A stretch of DNA of 64,000 bases from assembly GCF_009905375.1 (NCBI RefSeq), contig NC_133653.1, positions 86,096,079 to 86,160,078 on the forward strand, given 5' to 3'. Position 1 is the stretch's first letter; every line of letters starts with the position of its first letter. The DNA comes from Apium graveolens. Its lineage: Eukaryota > Streptophyta > Magnoliopsida > Apiales > Apiaceae. The position numbers and the translations under genes are program-made. Of the stretch, positions 11,501 to 23,538 are shown piece after piece. A model generated the notes under the pieces. That model was not told where the DNA came from. It saw only the letters and a list, made by a program, of their open reading frames with translations, and searched no databases.

Positions 11501-11985
11501 AGCTAATAGGTTACTCAGATGCAGATTTTACAAGATGCAAAATTGACAGGAAAAACACAAGTGGAAGCTGCCAATTTCTTGGAGGCAGATTGGTTTCTTG
11601 GTTTAGCAAGAAACAGAAGTCAATTTCCACATCAACTGCAGAAGTAGAATACATTGTTGTAGGAAGCTGTTGTGCACAGATTCTTTGGATGAAGAACCAG
11701 TTACTGGATTATGGGTTAGAATTTTCTAAAATCCCTATTTACTGTGATAATCAAAGTGCTATTGCTATGACAGGTAATCCAGTTCAACACTCAATGACAA
11801 AGCACATCAGCATTAGGTACCACTTCATAAGGGAACATGTGGATGAAGGTACAGTGGAATTGCATTTTGTTCCAACAGATCAACAACTAGCAGATATCTT
11901 CACAAAACCACTATGTAAAGCTACTTTTACAAGATTGGTAAATGAACTTGGAATGGTTTCAGGTTCTTTCTCTAAATCTGCCTAG
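8599..11985 (+). pseudogene. Pol of element B: protease, integrase, reverse transcriptase, RNase H (broken)
   Basis: It is in the same frame as Gag. The protease motif is DNG at 8620-8628 instead of catalytic DSG. Integrase has the His-Cys zinc-finger remnant near 9000-9130 and the core D (HVDLFGP), D (RSDNGSEF) and E (VERKN). A Ser/Asn/Asp-rich linker lies at 9930-10260. Reverse transcriptase contains [17 protein letters not shown] and YVDD at 11029-11040; RNase H ends at 11985. Damage: TAA at 8794-8796, a frame disturbance between about 8970 and 9145, and TAA at 11368-11370 (Tyr in C). The protease change alone should block polyprotein cleavage. Confidence 0.9.
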
Positions 11986-13338
11986 TTTATGTTCTGATAC
12001 ATCAGACTTTATGATCAGTATTTAAATATATTACTATCTTTGTGTATTCTGTGCTTAAATTGAAATTTGCTTAAGTGCTTATTGTTGTCTGATATGAATT
12101 TCTAAACTCTGATAGTGATATGAATATTTCTGTGACTATTCAATCCAATGAGGATAACTGTGCTAGATGCTGACCTAGTAGTCTTTAAATACTAAAGATC
12201 CCATGTTTGAAGTAATTGTTTATGTGGAAATCTTTTAACACAAGCAAATTTTGATATTGAGCTTAATTAAGTTTACTTTGTGTATCTTATTACTAAGTCA
12301 AAAACTAGAATAATGCTTCTTATCTGTTAAGTTCTGTTGTTTGTAAATCTTATGGATGTACTAAGTGTTGATAAGCCTCACTTATCAAAAGAAAAAGAAA
12401 TAAAAATCAGGTACTCCTTTGAGATCTAGAGTAAAAATGTGGAAGGGAAGACCCAAGTGCATTGCTGGTATTAAGTAATATGCATTAGAAAAACAAAAAA
12501 TTTTCTTGGTGACTTTTCACACTCTATGATTACTGGAGAAATACTCTGATAACAGCATAAATTCTGATAAGCAGTCGTGACTCACTTACACTGAGAAGCC
12601 ACTGTAAAATGGAATTTCAAAAGATGCATAAAATGAGCACAAAACAGTTGAGGTGGACTCATGCATGAACTCATTCTATAGTAGACTTCGGAATAATGAC
12701 AGATTTTGAGCAAAGTTCTTAGTTATGCCTTATTTCTAAGATGTACTGAAGTGAATCAGACTTTACTCTTTATCTGATATTTAGCTTAATGAACACACAT
12801 ACACTCCATATGAATGATGAAAATTACTGTGGTGATAAATATTATTTTTTGATGAACAGTTTAAGTGTCAGTTGCATAAATTCTGAGGACAAGTTCTGAT
12901 GGAAGTTTTGATGATTAAGTTCTGTTGAACCCATAGCAGTATTTGTGTGAAGAATTACAGGAATAAACATTCATTTTTCAAGTTAAGAAGCCATATTCTG
13001 ATGACTTTTAAATTCTGATAATAATCAAGTTCTGATGCTGACGTGGCAGTATTTATTTACTTGATTTATTTTTGGACATTACTTGAACGATTATATTTTT
13101 ACAGAATATTGGTTTATGTGAGATAAAATAGTCATAATCATTATGGGTTAGTGGTTAGCGTGTATGTCTTGAAAAACTGCATGTGCACAATAATTGTTAT
13201 TATATCCCGTGCCCATTACTCTGGCTTTAGATCTTTTACTGACTATTATTATTACACATCAGTCTAGGGAGTCAAGGGGTCATTATTTTTACTTGTAATT
13301 TTTTACACATTCCTCGCGTCCCTTAGTATTCCATTGCC
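11986..13338 (+). other. Non-coding spacer between Pol and the downstream ORFs of element B
   Basis: No ORF is recognised. It has a counterpart in element C at about 28295-29643, alignable by eye through shared blocks such as the stretch around ACTGAAGTGAATCAGAC. It carries many TTCTGAT words (for example near 12560, 12897, 12990, 13011, 13029). Its conservation with little coding capacity suggests a regulatory or RNA-structural role; this is inference. Confidence 0.6.
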
Positions 13339-13346
13339 TATTTAAA
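13339..13346 (+). promoter_or_regulatory. TATA-like box before the small ORF of element B
   Basis: TATTTAAA lies about 50 bp before the ATG at 13396, in the same place as TATATAA in element C. This is a possible internal promoter. Confidence 0.45.
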
Positions 13347-13395
13347 TGACTGATCATTCATCATTAAAACCACATATGTTCATTTCTCTCAACCA

Positions 13396-13638
13396 ATGGC
13401 ACATTTTAGTTGGTATTACTGTTATGGCACATAAACCGTGACTATCTTTCGAAATGGAATTCCGACTTCATATCCTATCAACAACATTCCATTCGTCATC
13501 TGAATTCAACTTCCAGAGAACATTAAAAATGATCTGTTGTCTTTCCAAAGAGAAGTTCATCTTCGTATTCTTACACAACATGAGCAAATCATTCGTCTTG
13601 TTGTTCTCTTTGTTTAAAGTAGGAAGAAGAATTAATTG
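13396..13638 (+). pseudogene. Small ORF of element B, broken relative of the small ORF in C
   Basis: I do not recognise the protein. It starts ATGGCACATTTTAG and is soon interrupted by stops and frame changes. The C-terminal part aligns with the intact C version: both have an Arg/Gln/Glu-rich helix containing QxxIIRL followed by a hydrophobic VLFV or ILFV and a basic end (SRKKN here, DRKRK in C). DNA similarity continues past the stop through CATCAGCTTTGTCAGGCTTC. The two copies differ more here than in Pol. Confidence 0.55.
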
Positions 13639-13929
13639 TCATCCATCCGTTTCTCTTCACCATCAGCTTTGTCAGGCTTCTTATCTTAGGACTAAGGCCG
13701 TTGATGTTAAGATTCTAAGATTAGGTCTATCTTGTAATTTTTGCATGTAATTGATAAATTTTATGAAATGTACACATCTGATATATCAATGAAATTTTCT
13801 TTAATTGCAAGATTTGTTTATTGTTTCTCAAATTATGTGACTGTGCATGTTTAATTGCAATTTATTAATCTCTACTTCATCGATTTTTAATTTTATTTTT
13901 TGATGAATGTTTTTATTAAATTCTGTTGA
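13639..13929 (+). other. Non-coding stretch of element B with deletion junction
   Basis: Sequence here is T-rich. At about 13930 it joins directly into the middle of the additional ORF, so the region that encodes the first roughly 370 codons in element C is missing. Confidence 0.55.
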
Positions 13930-16689
13930 TTTGAGGAAACAACCGAGGAACAGGTTCAAACATCAGAACCTGTTGTTGTAGAAGCTGAGAAGATCTTTTC
14001 TCAGAAAGATACTGTAACTGGGAGTTCTAGGCCTCTCAAAAAGCTTAGAAAGTTAAATCCTGATGATAAAGCTTCTACAGTGTCTCCACCCTTGAAGAAA
14101 ATGAAAAAGCAAAGAGCTCACAGGGACACAGTTGAGTCAGATTCAGAAGATGAGGAAGTAGCTAAGGAAGGGGGTCGGGAATCTTTGATCCGAACAAAAC
14201 CAATTGTTATTGAATCACTTCCTTATGCACAACCAGAAACTGCTCAAGACAGAGTGCCTACACCTCATGTGTCACCTATAATTGAACAAGTACATACTGA
14301 AGACCCAGGTACAAGTGCTGAAATTGATATTCATAACTTGATTGTGCCTGAGGTTCTGTACTTGGAAGTTCCAACAACTCAATTCACTCCACCAACAGCA
14401 CCAATTCAAGTTGCTGATTTCAATGAAGATATTCCAACTACACCAATTAAGAATCTGGATGATGAAAAACAGACTTTAGGTGGGCATCAAGATTTGACGG
14501 TTGATCAGAACTTAGCTGCAGATCAGAATTTAGAGGATGATGTTGAAACCTCGATTGCCTCACATACTGCTATTCTATCAGAGGATGCTGATACTGCTGG
14601 ATCTATAAGTTCTGATGCTGATAATGCTGAAACTACTGATGAATTTACTGCTAATTTAGATGCTGATGCAGCTGGTCCATCAGGACATGCACCTCACCAA
14701 ACAGTTAATAAAGTTGATTTAGTCAAGAAGTTTGTTAGAGGGGAAGCACCAGTACCTTGGAGTGAAACTCCTAGAGGAAAGGAGTGGACTAAGGAATGGA
14801 ACACAGTTAGTTTTGTTCCTACTGAAAAGATTCTTGCTGAGCACCTTACAAAAGCTGATGAAATGCTGATCAATGATGATTTCAAGGCACAGCTGAGAGT
14901 TACTGCATTGAGTACTAGGAACCTTCAAGGTCTACACTCAACAACTCATGCCAAGGTGAACAAAATTCAAGAAACCTTGATCCAGCAAGATATAAATGTG
15001 AAATTTGAAAAGAACAGATTTTTCAAGCTAGCCTTTAATAGAATTGCCTACATTGAGAAAACTCAGGAGAAGCAACAAACTCAGATTGATGAAATTCTAA
15101 AGAATCAAGCTTCTCAGCAAACTCAACTCAGTGAGATCCAATCCTCAGTGGAATTGCTTGTCTCTCTTCTTTTACTTGCTGATGCCAAAAAGGGGGAGAA
15201 AGTGATTAAGTCCAAATGAAAATCTATTCAGACACTGAAGGGAAAAGATGATGGAAATGATGACCAGGGAAACTCTGATAAGGGTAGAGGTCAAATTCAA
15301 GGCAAAGGATTTTCATCAAGTAAAGCTAGAATTACAAGTCAAGGAACAAGTTCTGATACTGGGAGAAGAAAAAGTTCTGATACTGGTAAAAGGATAAGTT
15401 CTGGTGAACATCTGGAACTTGATGAAGAAATTTCAAAGGAATTATTTCTTAAAGAAAATCCAGGAATGGACTTTGAGAGTCTAAAGGAAGAAGAAGCTAG
15501 ACTCAAAGCAGAAAGTGTCAAGACAAAATCTAAAGCTTCTGTTATTGAAAAGAAATTTCCAAAGCCTAAGGGTATTGTGATAAAGGAAAGAACAAATTCT
15601 GAGGCAACCAAAGCCAAATCACAAGTGGAAATAGATTCAAGGTCCAAGGGCAAAGAAAAAGTTGATGAACTTGTAAAGGTTTATATGCCGATCATGGATG
15701 AAGAAATAATTGATGAAGAAGATGCTAGTCTTACTCTGTTGCAAAAGAAGATTTCTCAAACAACCTCTGACATGGCTCATGTTGTTCAAAGTCAAGACTT
15801 AGTAAACTCTGATATGACAGTGAAGCAAGCAACCTCTGACATAGCTCAAGTTGACTTGATATCAGAAGTTAAAGAAAAGGAAACCTCTGACATTGCTCAT
15901 GTTAAACCTTCAAAGATACTCCTACCAGGATTCATCAAAGCTAAACAGACTCAACCTTTGAAAACTATATCAAATGGTTTTGAAGCAAGAGTTGCTACAG
16001 GAAAGGAAGCAAGAGATAAATCTGGGTTGGGCAGTTCTGATGAAAGGAGATCACACAACACTACCAATGATCCAACTTTCTTAAGTGAACCAAGAGTAAA
16101 AGAAACTCCTGAAAGATTGAATCAACTTTAATCTGTACAAATGGTTTACCATTCTGTTTTGAAAGAACACATCATGTTATATTTTATGACAGATGGTAGG
16201 GTATTCCATACTAGGAAAAATGCTATTTTATTGAAGTATTTTGAAGAACTGGAACATGTTCTATTCCTAATTCAAGTGAAAAATAGATTAACAGATGGTG
16301 CTGCAGGTTATTTAAAGTCACAAATTCAAAGACAGAAGAAGCTTTACTCTGTAAAGTCTGACAGCCCATATTGTCCCAAGTACAGAGATCACAAAGGTGA
16401 TATTGTTGAAATGAAGCCTAACAATGCTAAGATCATAACTACTTTTCTGGGTTATAAGGCTGTGGAATTCAATCTAGAGTCTGACAAGGCATATCTGATC
16501 AGACTTGATCAGGACATAAGAAAAGCCAAGATAAATGATCTCAGAGCAGCTATTTTTCAAACTGGTGAAGATACAGCTGAATTGATAAATGCTAAAAGGA
16601 GGATGGTCAATGAACTTGAATATGCTGAGAGATATTTGTTGAAAAACTATCTCAGAACAACTCTTGACATCAAAGAGATCAGAAATTGA
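13930..16689 (+). pseudogene. Additional (Sirevirus env-like position) ORF of element B, N-terminally deleted
   Basis: The frame is open from 13930 with no nearby ATG (first at 14080) and is homologous to codons from about 370 to the end of the C version. It has a basic Lys/Arg patch, an acidic Asp/Glu/Thr-rich middle, a Gln-rich coiled-coil stretch near 15050-15170, a basic linker with repeated SSDTG-like units, and a conserved C-terminal domain (about 16140-16689). Stops lie at 15217-15219 and about 16129-16131, and the frame continues through both. Its function is unknown; Sireviruses have an ORF here that has been called envelope-like, but no signal peptide or clear membrane segment is seen. 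Confidence 0.75.
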
Positions 16690-16893
16690 AGTCAAGTCAA
16701 AGATCTACAGCTGCTTAAATTCTGAAGTGTATACAGACTGAAGCTGTAATCAGACTTTAAGGATGGTAAAGCTATAAGGACTGTAAGTTATAGTTATCTA
16801 GTCAAAATTCTCATGCATTTGTACTTAATATTTTTGACATCATCAAATATCTGTTAAACTTGTATATTATGCTAATTTAAAAGTTGGGGGAGA
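16690..16893 (+). other. Element B 3' leader with polypurine tract
   Basis: Non-coding. AAAAGTTGGGGGAGAT (about 16878-16893) directly before the 3' LTR is the polypurine tract that primes plus-strand synthesis; the same tract occurs in C. Confidence 0.85.
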
Positions 16894-17519
16894 TTGTTAG
16901 ATATATTTGTGATGTCATGTCTAATATGATTTGTGTTTAGTTTTCAGATCTTATTTAAACAGGACAAATCAGTACTTAACTGGAAATCAGTACTTATACT
17001 GAAGTCAGAACTTAAGATATCAGAACTTAAGTTATCAGAACTTAAATTATCAGGAGATATTTATCAGGAGATAATATCAGGACTTAAGGAGACTTTCAGA
17101 TAAGGCATGCGGCTGATTGAAAGGAAAGAAGATCAAGATAAACGCAAGAATAAATATGCATGAAGAAGGAATTCTATGAAGAATAGAATACTTGGAAGAA
17201 AAGATAACTGATTGATATATTTTAGGAAGCAGAATTATATTCAATATAAATTAGAAGAATTATCTTATAACTGTGTAGTATATAAACACAGGCATAGGGT
17301 TTACACTAGACGTGTTATTATTATCGAAGTTATTATTCATTGTAATCCTAGCAGCTCTCGTGATAATTTGTTCATCATTGAGAGAGGACAATTATATATT
17401 GTAACAGAGTTTATTATGTTGAATAAAATCCGTGTTTTGTTACTTGTGTTCTTTAATTTGATTTGATTGTAGTAAACACTGTATTCAACCCTCTTCTACA
17501 GTGTGTGTGTGACCTAACA
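16894..17519 (+). repeat. Element B 3' LTR
   Basis: It begins TGTTAGATATATTTGTG and ends GTGACCTAACA. It is 5 bp longer than the 5' copy, in part from extra GT units near its end. The TATATAAAC box is at about 17279. Confidence 0.95.
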
Positions 17520-17770
17520 TACTGTGACAACAAATCTGCTTTACATATTGCTTCCAACTCTGTGTATCATGAAAGGACAAAGCATATTGAAATCGATTGC
17601 CACCTGGTTCGACAAAAATTGCAGCAAGGTTTAATTGTTACTCATCATATTTCAACTACTGAACAACCTGCATATTTGTTTACTAAGGCATTACCTAGCT
17701 ATCAACTTACTTATCTTCCCTCCAAGTTAGGAGTTTGCAATCTTTTTCAAACTACTAACTTGAGGGGGGA
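17520..17770 (+). pseudogene. RNase H C-terminal end and polypurine tract of element A, right of B
   Basis: After the TACTG duplication the RNase H of A resumes with [10 protein letters not shown], then [15 protein letters not shown] and TKALPS, the standard copia C-terminus. TTGAGGGGGGA (about 17760-17770) is the polypurine tract before the 3' LTR. The frame runs on into the LTR without a stop until about 17890. Confidence 0.9.
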
Positions 17771-18086
17771 TGTTAAGTATATTAGTACTCAGACTGACAC
17801 CTCAGATCAGGAGGAAAATAAGGATGCCTCACAACTTGACATGTGTCAAAGTCAAAGAACAGCCGGAATGGTCAATGTACAGCTGGAATAGAAAAGGAGC
17901 GGGAAAATTTGTTAGATGAAAGAGAGAGTCACTTTCAGATATAAGAACAGACAGATTGTATCATAGCTTGAGTTCTTCTTTTTTCTCTGCAATTTCTCTG
18001 TAACAATGAGTTTTCAATTCATCTTCTTCTTCTTGAATAATACTTGATGATTTTCTCTTTAGTATTAAGTTTCACTGCTTGTATCA
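17771..18086 (+). repeat. Element A 3' LTR
   Basis: It is 316 bp, same length as the 5' LTR, and followed by CTCTC (18087-18091). Confidence 0.95.
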
Positions 18087-18091
18087 CTCTC

Positions 18092-19411
18092 CAAGCATCG
18101 ATATGTCAGGGGTGGGGCTATTAACTTATAGATTTGGTTTTTGATTATTTGATTTATTTGTAGTTTTTGTAATCAAGGAAGAAAGTGATGAAGAAGAAAA
18201 CTAATATTTCATTACTATCTTTATTGATACTACATACCAACTCTTCTTATATTAGTGACTTTCCCACTAAAACACTACTTCCTAACAATATAATTAAAAG
18301 AACGTGACATCTATCTAGACACCTTTCTACTAATTAATATAACATTTTCAAAACAACTATATGTCTATAAAAAATAAAAGGTAAACGTTTAGAGTCCAAC
18401 AACTCTAATTAATTCAGTGACTCTAATAATGACAAATATCTCACTGCACTTATCTCGATCTTTAGGATTCTATAGTTCAAATCAAGCTCAAGATTTTGAT
18501 TCTATAGTTGATTTTTAATCTTCAGGGATCTTTATTCACCTTTTATTTTTAATTAATCTTCAATTTGTTATTAACATGTTGATTCGATAATCATAAAACA
18601 CGAAACAATATATTTATTTACTTTGTTGTTGTATCTGTTAGTGGTTAGTTTTAACAATTGTACTATAAAATCGAACTAGTAGCTAATAGATTGTAGTCGA
18701 CTCTACTTCTTTTTAATTTATGTTTCATATCCAAGTATATTGTCGGTGTTTCATATGTTCTATTCTTCATAATTAGGAGCAAAATCGCATGCTTAAATTT
18801 TAGGTAGGCTTTTTAAAATTCTGCTACAGAATCAAATTAGAAATTAATTGACTTTACTTGAAGAAATTTTATTTTATTGTAATTTTTTAGATAGACCTTT
18901 TGATTCCACCGTTGAATCAAAATAGAAATTGTATAGTGTATTTTACAGATTTAATATATATATGTACGTAGGTTTTTGTTTTCTAGAATAGAATCATGAC
19001 CTCTTTGTAATTTGTTTATGACATGGTACATTAATAGTATAATAGTGACCCTCTTATTATTGACCTGTTTTTTATTTAATTTTCTTTGAATCAAAAGTGA
19101 ATGTGTCTGCCGGTTATTTTGATGGTTACTCCTTACTCGTGGCTAAAAAGTCTTATAAGTAAATAGCTAGTTGTAAATGCACTTGAGATATAAACAAAAG
19201 ACTGGGGAGACTCATATGAGTACATCATATTTTTAAATTAAAAAATTATTAAATTTGAATTACTGTATATGGTAATTTTGTGAGGGGTGCAAATAGTGTG
19301 TTATACTTGTAGTAAGAAACATTTTCTCTAACAAAATGATATTAGCCAACTACTTTTGGTGATTAATTCTTTATGCATGTGTCACATTGAGTTCTGCTAA
19401 TCTTGCGGTGC
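18092..19411. other. Intergenic DNA between elements A and D
   Basis: AT-rich with no ORF above 60 codons and no recognised repeat. It is the original flank into which A inserted. Confidence 0.5.
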
Positions 19412-19416
19412 TAAAT
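19412..19416. repeat. Target-site duplication of unit D, left (TAAAT)
   Basis: TAAAT lies before TGTAGCGCCC and again at 36170-36174 after GGATATTACA. Confidence 0.88.
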
Positions 19417-21044
19417 TGTAGCGCCCTCCAAACCCGAGTCAGAAGTTTGGGGTCCACACACACACCTTAATTATAACCTGTTTATAACAATAATAAAGAT
19501 AATAATAATATATGCAGTGACCCTACTTACCAACCACCACGGACCGCAACAGGTTAAAGTATGCACACAAGCCAAACACACTAATATATTACAAACCGTT
19601 CAAATCCCAACTATTTCAAACTCAAACTGAGTATTAAACATTATTACAAACTTTTACAAACTTAAATTATCCCAAAAGAAGCCTACTAGCTCAGCTTTCT
19701 CAACCTGAACCCCTAGCTCTCGCGCTGGACTGGGGATCCTTGCTACCAACTGGTTCCTTTTTTAACTGGAAATAATATAAACAACATCGCACAAATGAGC
19801 TAACTAGCTCAGCAAGTCACAATGACAAAACTGAGAATAATGATCATCAGGTGAATATGATTATGATATCAAGTGAACAATGGATTATGATTTAGAATTG
19901 GATATTATACTTTTAATTTAAAAACCAAGGTTAGGCTGCTGATCAGTCACGCACTAACCCTGAGCAAGGCACACAACATTGCTCTAACTACTGGATCCAA
20001 GGCACACATTGGCCTAACTTGACCATTATATGGTCTGACCACGAATCTGGTCCACAATTTTATAAAAACAATCCAATTCTAGCATAATAACAGAATATGC
20101 AATAATAAACAATAACCGAAATCATTAACAACAATAAATGTTTAACAATGAAAGGGTTTCAATCCTTGTAAGGATCAATAAGGCAATTTAAAAGCTTGGA
20201 TGCTGGGTAATGAAAGAATTGGATAACAAAGAAATCAACATTTCAGGGTTTCAAAGATTTGGGCTTTCAATGCATAGGATACAATGATTGAATGTACAAG
20301 TAATTCAGTTCAGTGTTTGGGATTTTGTTTGCATGTATTTGTGGAGTAGTATCGTATACTTGAGGTTCGTGTTTGGGTATACAACAATCAATGGTCTAGA
20401 AAGAATAAGGTTTATGGCTCAAGAACAATAACTGAAATCAGGGTTTAGGTTTTAGTGCTTCAAAGCACTTGCAATATCAACAAGACTATCACGTATTACA
20501 ATATTTCGAGAAAGTTCGGAATACTTGCCTGATATTAGCTTACTACACTGCACTCGCTTCCAATCACAAGCGTCTTACTCCTCAACTATCTGTTTCCCTT
20601 TTCTACGTCTTGCCTCTTCTGCTCACATATCATAAGCATCTATCAATAATTTACTCATGGAATTCTATTCAACACATACTTCTATCTACCCTTCGTTTTA
20701 CCCAAATCCGATTAACGGATTGATAGTTATGCAATAATCAAGTAAACACCGAATATATAGACCGATAGTCAATTAACAAGTCACATATAACACATAATAC
20801 ATCACATAATCAATGATATATTATTTATAAAGAAGTCTCGGGTCATAAATAGGCTTTCTGGTATTTAAAATGATTTTTAAAACATTTTTCGGAATTAAAA
20901 CGGGTCGTTGGATCAATTTCGGGTTAATAAACAGGGTTCGGTTGGCCAATTCTGGCTCCGAAATAATTTTAGAATAATTATCGAGCCTTGGAAATAATTT
21001 AGAATAATATTTTAAAGCTCGAAACTATTTTTCAGAATTTTTAA

Positions 21045-21250
21045 ATCATTTTTAAATAATTAAATCTAATTAAATAATTAATTAAAATCAATTAATAATT
21101 AATTAAATTAATTAATCAATTAATTTTCGAATTAGTTGACCAATTAATCAATTAGAAATTAACTAAAATTAATTAACTAATTAATTTAGATTTATTTGTG
21201 AATTAAAAATAATTTTCAGAATTAAAATAATAATTTTTAGAATTTTCAGA
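21045..21250. repeat. AATTAATT low-complexity tract in unit D
   Basis: A run of AATTAATT, TTAAATAATT and similar words with almost no C or G. The same tract occurs near 62880-63000 in L. Confidence 0.7.
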
Positions 21251-22707
21251 AATTAAAAACGAATTTTTATAATAAAAATAAATAGGAAATATGATTTTTA
21301 AACATTTTTAAAACAGAAATCCAATTTTTGCAAAGTCTGGAAACTACAGGGACCAAACTACATCGTTTTCAAAACTATAGGTACTAAACTGTAATTTTCC
21401 AGGGGGTCGCCGGAAAACAGTCGGGGATGGTCGGAGAACACGTTCCAGGGATGCTCAGGCCACCATCACCTCCAGATCACATCTACACAACACCAGGAAC
21501 ACAACCATGCAATCAATTCATCCTAACAATCCCTGACTTGGCCGGAATTTGGCCGTGAAATTTTCCAGTTTCTGGCGAACATAAGAAAACTTCAAAACAC
21601 AACTCCCTTCTCTACAGACCTCGTTGGTTCATGAAACTTATACGACTAGATTGCAAATTTCACAGAGAACACAACCCACTATAACATAACATCAATCTAT
21701 CACAGAATAAGAAACCCCCAAGTTTCAATTAAGAACATTCATACGGGTTATAAACCCTGATTTTAAAATTCGAAAATCAAACTCAAATTTGAACATGTTA
21801 TTGAACTCCAAATCAGACGTATGACATATGAAAATCATCAGGAAAACAAGCTCTACAACATGCAATTATCAAATCATACAAACAATCATCCGAACAAAAA
21901 TTCATATTTTTAATAAAATAAATTCGAAAATAAATAATTTTTTAGAAAAATAACCTTGATTTCTGCAGGTGTATGGATTACAGAATCTGGTAGAGCTCTT
22001 CAAGACCTTCAGATTGGTTACTCGAGCTTTCCAAACCGAATTCAATAACACCTCCAAATGCTTGTTTGATTCTTAGAACAGTTTTACGAAATTAGGGTTT
22101 TTCTCTGAAAATTATATAATTATCTGTCTGCAAATGATTTTGATACCAAATAAATTACGGTAAAAGGCTATTTATAATTACGGAAAATTAGTATCCCGTT
22201 GGATCATTCTGGATATAAAACGGTACGTTTATTTGTAAAAACTGATCCAAACGGTATCGGTTTTTGGGATAATTATCCAAATCTGTACAATTTGTACTGC
22301 GGTCTTGGTCTCAGCGCCTGATTACACGTATTACGAAGTGATAATTGTGATAGTTTAATAAAAAGCTCCCGTTTATCGAAAATACGGGTTTTATTGATTT
22401 ACCGAAACGAATATTGTATCGAAAATGTTGCGCCGGGACCCGCGCAGGACAAACCGTACGCCGGATCGAAAAAGTCGAAACATGGAATATGCTCGGAATA
22501 TTACAATTAGGTTAGGAAGGAGTTCTCGAAAGAGTTTCGGGTTCCAAAAACGTAACAACGGTTGACGTCGGTTGGTTCCCGTTTTATAAAATAGATTTTA
22601 ATTACCCGGAAAAAGATTTTAGAAATTTCATATAATTCTTATAAATCCATAAACCAACATAAAAAAATTAGGAAGATATGACAATTATCTATATTTTATT
22701 TTGGACA

Positions 22708-22712
22708 TATAA
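22708..22712. repeat. Target-site duplication of element C, left (TATAA)
   Basis: TATAA is repeated at 36021-36025 directly after the other LTR. Confidence 0.92.
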
Positions 22713-23330
22713 TGTTAGGTCACACACACACACTGTAGAGGGGGTGAATACAGTGTATAGTACACTCAAATCAAACTTTAAGAACTTAAGTAACAGAAAA
22801 CAAACTTTATTGAAATAATAAACTCTGTTACAGTATGGAACTGTTACCTCTCAGTGATGAACAAAATATCACGAGAGCTGCTAGGGTTACAATGAATAAT
22901 CTTCTCTAATAATGATAACACTTATAGTGTAAACCCTATGTCTGTGTTTATATACTACACAGTTACAAGATAATCGCTAATTGATATGGAATATAATTCT
23001 GCTTCCTAAAATATATCAATCAGATATCTTTTCTTCCAAGTATTCCATTCTTCACGGAATTCCTTCTTCATGCATATCTCTTCTTATGTTTATCTCAATC
23101 TTCTTTCCTTTAATCAGCTACTGTCCTTATTAGATTGTCCTTCAGCACTTAAGTTCTGATATCTATCTTCTGATGATTATCTCCTGATAATATAAGTACT
23201 GATATCCTTAAGTCCTGACTTCCAGTATAAGTACTGATCAACAGTTAAGTACTAATTTATCCTGTTCACGTAAGATCTGAAAGCTAAACATAAAACATAT
23301 TAGCCATGACATTATCAAATATATCTAACA
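22713..23330 (-). repeat. Element C 3' LTR
   Basis: On the plus strand it begins TGTTAGGTCACACACAC and ends ATATCTAACA. It contains a TATATAAACACAG box in element direction and clusters of AGTACTGAT and CAGAACTTAAG words. Confidence 0.95.
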
Positions 23331-23346
23331 ATCTCCCCCAACTTGT
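23331..23346 (-). promoter_or_regulatory. Element C polypurine tract
   Basis: In element direction this reads CAAGTTGGGGGAGATT, directly before the 3' LTR. It matches the B tract. Confidence 0.88.
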
Positions 23347-23538
23347 AAATTAACAAAATATACAAGTTTAACAGATATTTGATGATGTCAAAAACATTAA
23401 GTACAAATGCATGAGAAATAGACTAGATAACTACAACTTACAGTCCTTAAAGTTTTTACCAATTTCAACTTCTGATAACAACTTCAATCTGTATAAATAT
23501 CAGAATTTAAGCAGTTGTATTTCTTCGACTTGGCTTCT

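Larger units (their letters stand above)
5570..17519 (+). mobile_element. Element B: Sirevirus-like Ty1/copia retrotransposon nested in A
   Basis: It is 11.95 kb with LTRs at 5570-6190 (621 bp) and 16894-17519 (626 bp), PBS, Gag, Pol in copia order (protease, integrase, reverse transcriptase, RNase H), a small ORF, a long additional ORF, and a purine tract. Length, a Gag with several zinc knuckles, and a long ORF after Pol are features of the Sirevirus/Maximus lineage. LTRs differ at about 30 sites by hand count, roughly 5 percent. It is the same family as element C. Many stops and at least two frameshifts rule out autonomy. Confidence 0.93.
2489..18086 (+). mobile_element. Element A: Ty1/copia LTR retrotransposon, internally deleted, host of nested element B
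   Basis: Two 316-bp LTRs (2489-2804 and 17771-18086), a primer site matching initiator-Met tRNA, a Gag remnant, reverse transcriptase and RNase H are in copia order, with a 5-bp target duplication. Without B (5570-17519 and one copy of its target duplication) the element is about 3.6 kb. The interior passes straight from the Gag zinc knuckle (about 4176) to the start of reverse transcriptase (4288), so protease and integrase are missing; the element could only have moved with proteins supplied by a relative. Gag type (divergent N-terminal domain, cysteine-rich CTC motifs, knuckle followed by HGYP) is that of the Retrofit/Ale side of plant copia. By hand the LTRs differ at about 12 of 316 sites, nearly all transitions. 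Confidence 0.93.

Noticed and set aside
20469..20723. 84-codon frame in D as a gene
   Set aside because: No recognised motif, inside a solo LTR, not preserved in L.
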